64,000 nt of DNA. Origin: an uncultured Lacinutrix sp. (GTDB taxonomy: Bacteria; Bacteroidota; Bacteroidia; Flavobacteriales; Flavobacteriaceae). The position numbers were made by a program, and so were the translations under genes. The number at the start of each line of letters is the position of its first letter. The first letter of the stretch is position 1. Positions 62,341-64,000 of the stretch are shown here, piece after piece. The notes below the pieces were generated by a model that had not been told where the DNA came from, searched no databases, and was given only the letters and a program-made list of their open reading frames with translations. The DNA is taken from positions 1 through 64,000 of the forward strand of contig CAKZMU010000007.1 of the NCBI GenBank assembly GCA_937129145.1. The letters run 5' to 3'.

Positions 62341-64000
62341 ATGCAAGACTTAAAAAAACCACCCACAAAAACAACCAAAAAGAAACCTAAAGTTACCATG
62401 AAACAAGCGTTTAAGACCATTATATGGCCTAGACGTAATTTGGTGTTTATTGGCTTAATACTTATTGTTATTAAAAGCGTTTCTGGATTAGTATTGCCTT
62501 GGCAGAGTAAAGTATTGTTAGACGAGGTAGTACCTAGCAAGGATACAAGTCAGTTATATACCTTAATAGCCATTGTTCTTGGCGCTATTTTATTACAAGC
62601 AGTCACCTCATTTTTGCTAACGCGAATTTTAAGTGTGCAAGCCCAATATTTAATTAGCGAGTTACGTGCAGACGTACAAAAAAAGGTGTTATCACTACCT
62701 ATTAGTTTTTTCGATAATACAAAGTCTGGTGCTTTGGTGTCCAGAATTATGAGTGATGTAGAAGGTGTTCGTAATTTAATTGGTACAGGCTTGGTACAAT
62801 TGGTTGGAGGTTCTTTTACAGCAATAATTTCATTGATTATACTCATTAACTTAAACCCTTGGATGACCTTATTTGTGTTTGTGCCATTATCCATTTTTGG
62901 GTTTATAGCATTAAAAGCCTTTAAATACATTCGTCCCATTTTTAGAAAACGAGGAAAAATTAATGCTGAAGTTAAAGGGCGTTTAACAGAAACGCTTGCT
63001 GGTGTTCGTGTGATAAAAGCCTTTAATTCAGAAGAACAAGAAAATGTGGTGTTCGAAAAAGGCGTAGATAGATTGTATCAAAACGTCAAGAAGAGTTTAA
63101 CTGCTACAGCTATTATGACAAGCTCGTCTACATTTTTAATTGGTGTTGCTACCACAGGAATTATGGCCATTGGTGGATATTATATGATGAATGATGCGAT
63201 GACGACTGGAGAATTTTTATTCTTCACGTTAATTCTTGGGTTTATGATTGCGCCAATTGTACAGATGAGTAATATTGGTAGCCAATTAACGGAAGCATTG
63301 GCTGGATTAGATAGAACTGAGGAGTTAATGAATATGGCTTCAGAAGAAGATGATGAAGACAGAACCATTGAATTAAAAAAATTGGATGGAGACATTGTAT
63401 TTGATGATGTGTCGTTTTCCTATGAAGAAGGCAAAGAAGTATTGCATGATATAAACTTTAAAGCGCCTTCTGGTTCAGTGACTGCCTTAGTTGGGAGTTC
63501 AGGTTCTGGTAAATCGACCATTGCTGGATTATCGGCAACGTTTTTAAATCCTAATTCTGGAAGAATTACGATTGATGGTCAAGATTTATCTAAAGTAAAA
63601 CTTAAAAGTTACAGACAGCATTTAGGTGTGGTATTGCAAGATGAATTTTTATTTGAAGGAACCATTAGAGAAAACATCATGTTTCCAAGACCTAATGCAA
63701 CCGAAGAAGCCTTGCAAAATGCAGTTAACGCTGCGTATGTAAACGAATTTACAGACCGTTTTGATGATGGTTTAGAAACGTTGATAGGTGAGAGAGGTGT
63801 AAAGTTATCTGGAGGTCAGCGACAACGAATTGCCATTGCAAGAGCCATTTTAGCAGACCCAAAAGTGATTATTTTGGATGAAGCAACGTCTAATTTAGAT
63901 ACCGAAAGTGAAGGCTTGATTCAAAAAAGTTTATCTGAATTGACTAAGAACAGAACCACCATCGTTATTGCTCACAGATTAAGTACTATAAAGCGTGCAG
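62341..64000 (+). CDS. ABC exporter (permease-ATPase half transporter), cut by window end
   Basis: The frame opens at ATG 62341 and runs past 64000 without a stop, so the C-terminus is missing. An ABC transmembrane domain (about residues 20-330) is followed by an ATPase domain with Walker A LVGSSGSGKST, Q-loop GVVLQDEFLFEGTI, signature KLSGGQRQRIAIA and Walker B VIILDEATSNLDT. It is a MsbA-like lipid or drug exporter half; the substrate is unknown. The N-terminal extension is Lys/Pro/Thr-rich. Confidence 0.9.
   Translation, partial: MQDLKKPPTKTTKKKPKVTMKQAFKTIIWPRRNLVFIGLILIVIKSVSGLVLPWQSKVLLDEVVPSKDTSQLYTLIAIVLGAILLQAVTSFLLTRILSVQAQYLISELRADVQKKVLSLPISFFDNTKSGALVSRIMSDVEGVRNLIGTGLVQLVGGSFTAIISLIILINLNPWMTLFVFVPLSIFGFIALKAFKYIRPIFRKRGKINAEVKGRLTETLAGVRVIKAFNSEEQENVVFEKGVDRLYQNVKKSLTATAIMTSSSTFLIGVATTGIMAIGGYYMMNDAMTTGEFLFFTLILGFMIAPIVQMSNIGSQLTEALAGLDRTEELMNMASEEDDEDRTIELKKLDGDIVFDDVSFSYEEGKEVLHDINFKAPSGSVTALVGSSGSGKSTIAGLSATFLNPNSGRITIDGQDLSKVKLKSYRQHLGVVLQDEFLFEGTIRENIMFPRPNATEEALQNAVNAAYVNEFTDRFDDGLETLIGERGVKLSGGQRQRIAIARAILADPKVIILDEATSNLDTESEGLIQKSLSELTKNRTTIVIAHRLSTIKRA

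Noticed and set aside
1..64000. tRNA, rRNA, CRISPR arrays, riboswitches and complete insertion sequences
   Set aside because: Looked for by eye on both strands; no cloverleaf, regular spacer array or transposase was recognised. Short RNAs could have been missed.

Overview
The window looks like a chromosomal segment of a marine member of the Flavobacteriaceae (Bacteroidota). The DNA is AT-rich. Several promoters fit the Bacteroidota -7 consensus TAnnTTTG. Characteristic genes include a gliding-motility GldF/GldG protein, a T9SS type A sorting domain, DUF6090, laminarin-type glycoside hydrolases and a NirK with a C-terminal cytochrome c domain. No rRNA, tRNA, CRISPR array or intact insertion sequence was seen.

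Layout. (1) 1-5.7 kb: the 3' part of a beta-glucan (laminarin) utilisation operon: GH17, a clan GH-A lipoprotein, a GH30 lipoprotein, an MFS sugar:cation symporter and a GH17 enzyme without a signal peptide. (2) 6.5-19.3 kb: a sulfur-oxidation island. A Cys-rich Crp/Fnr regulator is followed by two YeeE/YedE-type transporters, a SulP permease and an MBL-rhodanese persulfide dioxygenase. Convergent to these is an operon with a PFOR-like protein, OsmC, a methyltransferase, a TsdA-like dihaem cytochrome and two DsrE-type proteins. (3) 19.5-28 kb: regulators. An AraC protein, a cupin and a sigma-54 activator with a cyclic-nucleotide domain are followed, divergently, by two tandem class III cyclase-TPR proteins. 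(4) 28-37.5 kb: a denitrification operon: norC, norB, nirK, a nirV-like gene, SCO, RIC/ScdA, a porin, norQ and norD. (5) 38-49.5 kb: housekeeping genes (dnaN, a fused gldFG, SAM hydrolase, phoH, purC) and miscellaneous enzymes. (6) 49.6-58 kb: an AGCS symporter, a DUF4212/SSS acetate-type symporter, secreted proteins and acs. (7) 58-62.2 kb: an accessory stretch with a Tat-exported SDR protein and a double-DUF262/HNH protein, next to duplicated sequence from the 3' end of a DUF2188 gene. (8) From 62.3 kb: an ABC exporter cut by the window end.

How the parts may work together. The sulfur genes and the nor operon share one promoter design. A 14-bp palindrome with a 4-bp spacer is centred 28.5-29.5 bp upstream of a TAnnTTTG box in all three cases. 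The sulfur promoters carry GTAAC-N4-GTTAC and the nor promoter carries TGAC-N4-GTCA, which suggests two Crp/Fnr-type regulators. The sulfur genes would import thiosulfate or sulfane sulfur, oxidise persulfide and thiosulfate and export sulfate. The nir/nor genes would reduce nitrite to N2O; no nosZ is in the window.

Most unusual points: the PFOR-like protein lacks three of the four proximal-cluster cysteines; a sigma-54 activator with an intact cyclic-nucleotide cassette sits beside two cyclases; a 41-codon CxxC reading frame lies between two terminators; a single-gene DUF262-DUF262-HNH protein lies next to duplicated sequence; and four intergenic CAGT tracts have a 6-7 bp period.
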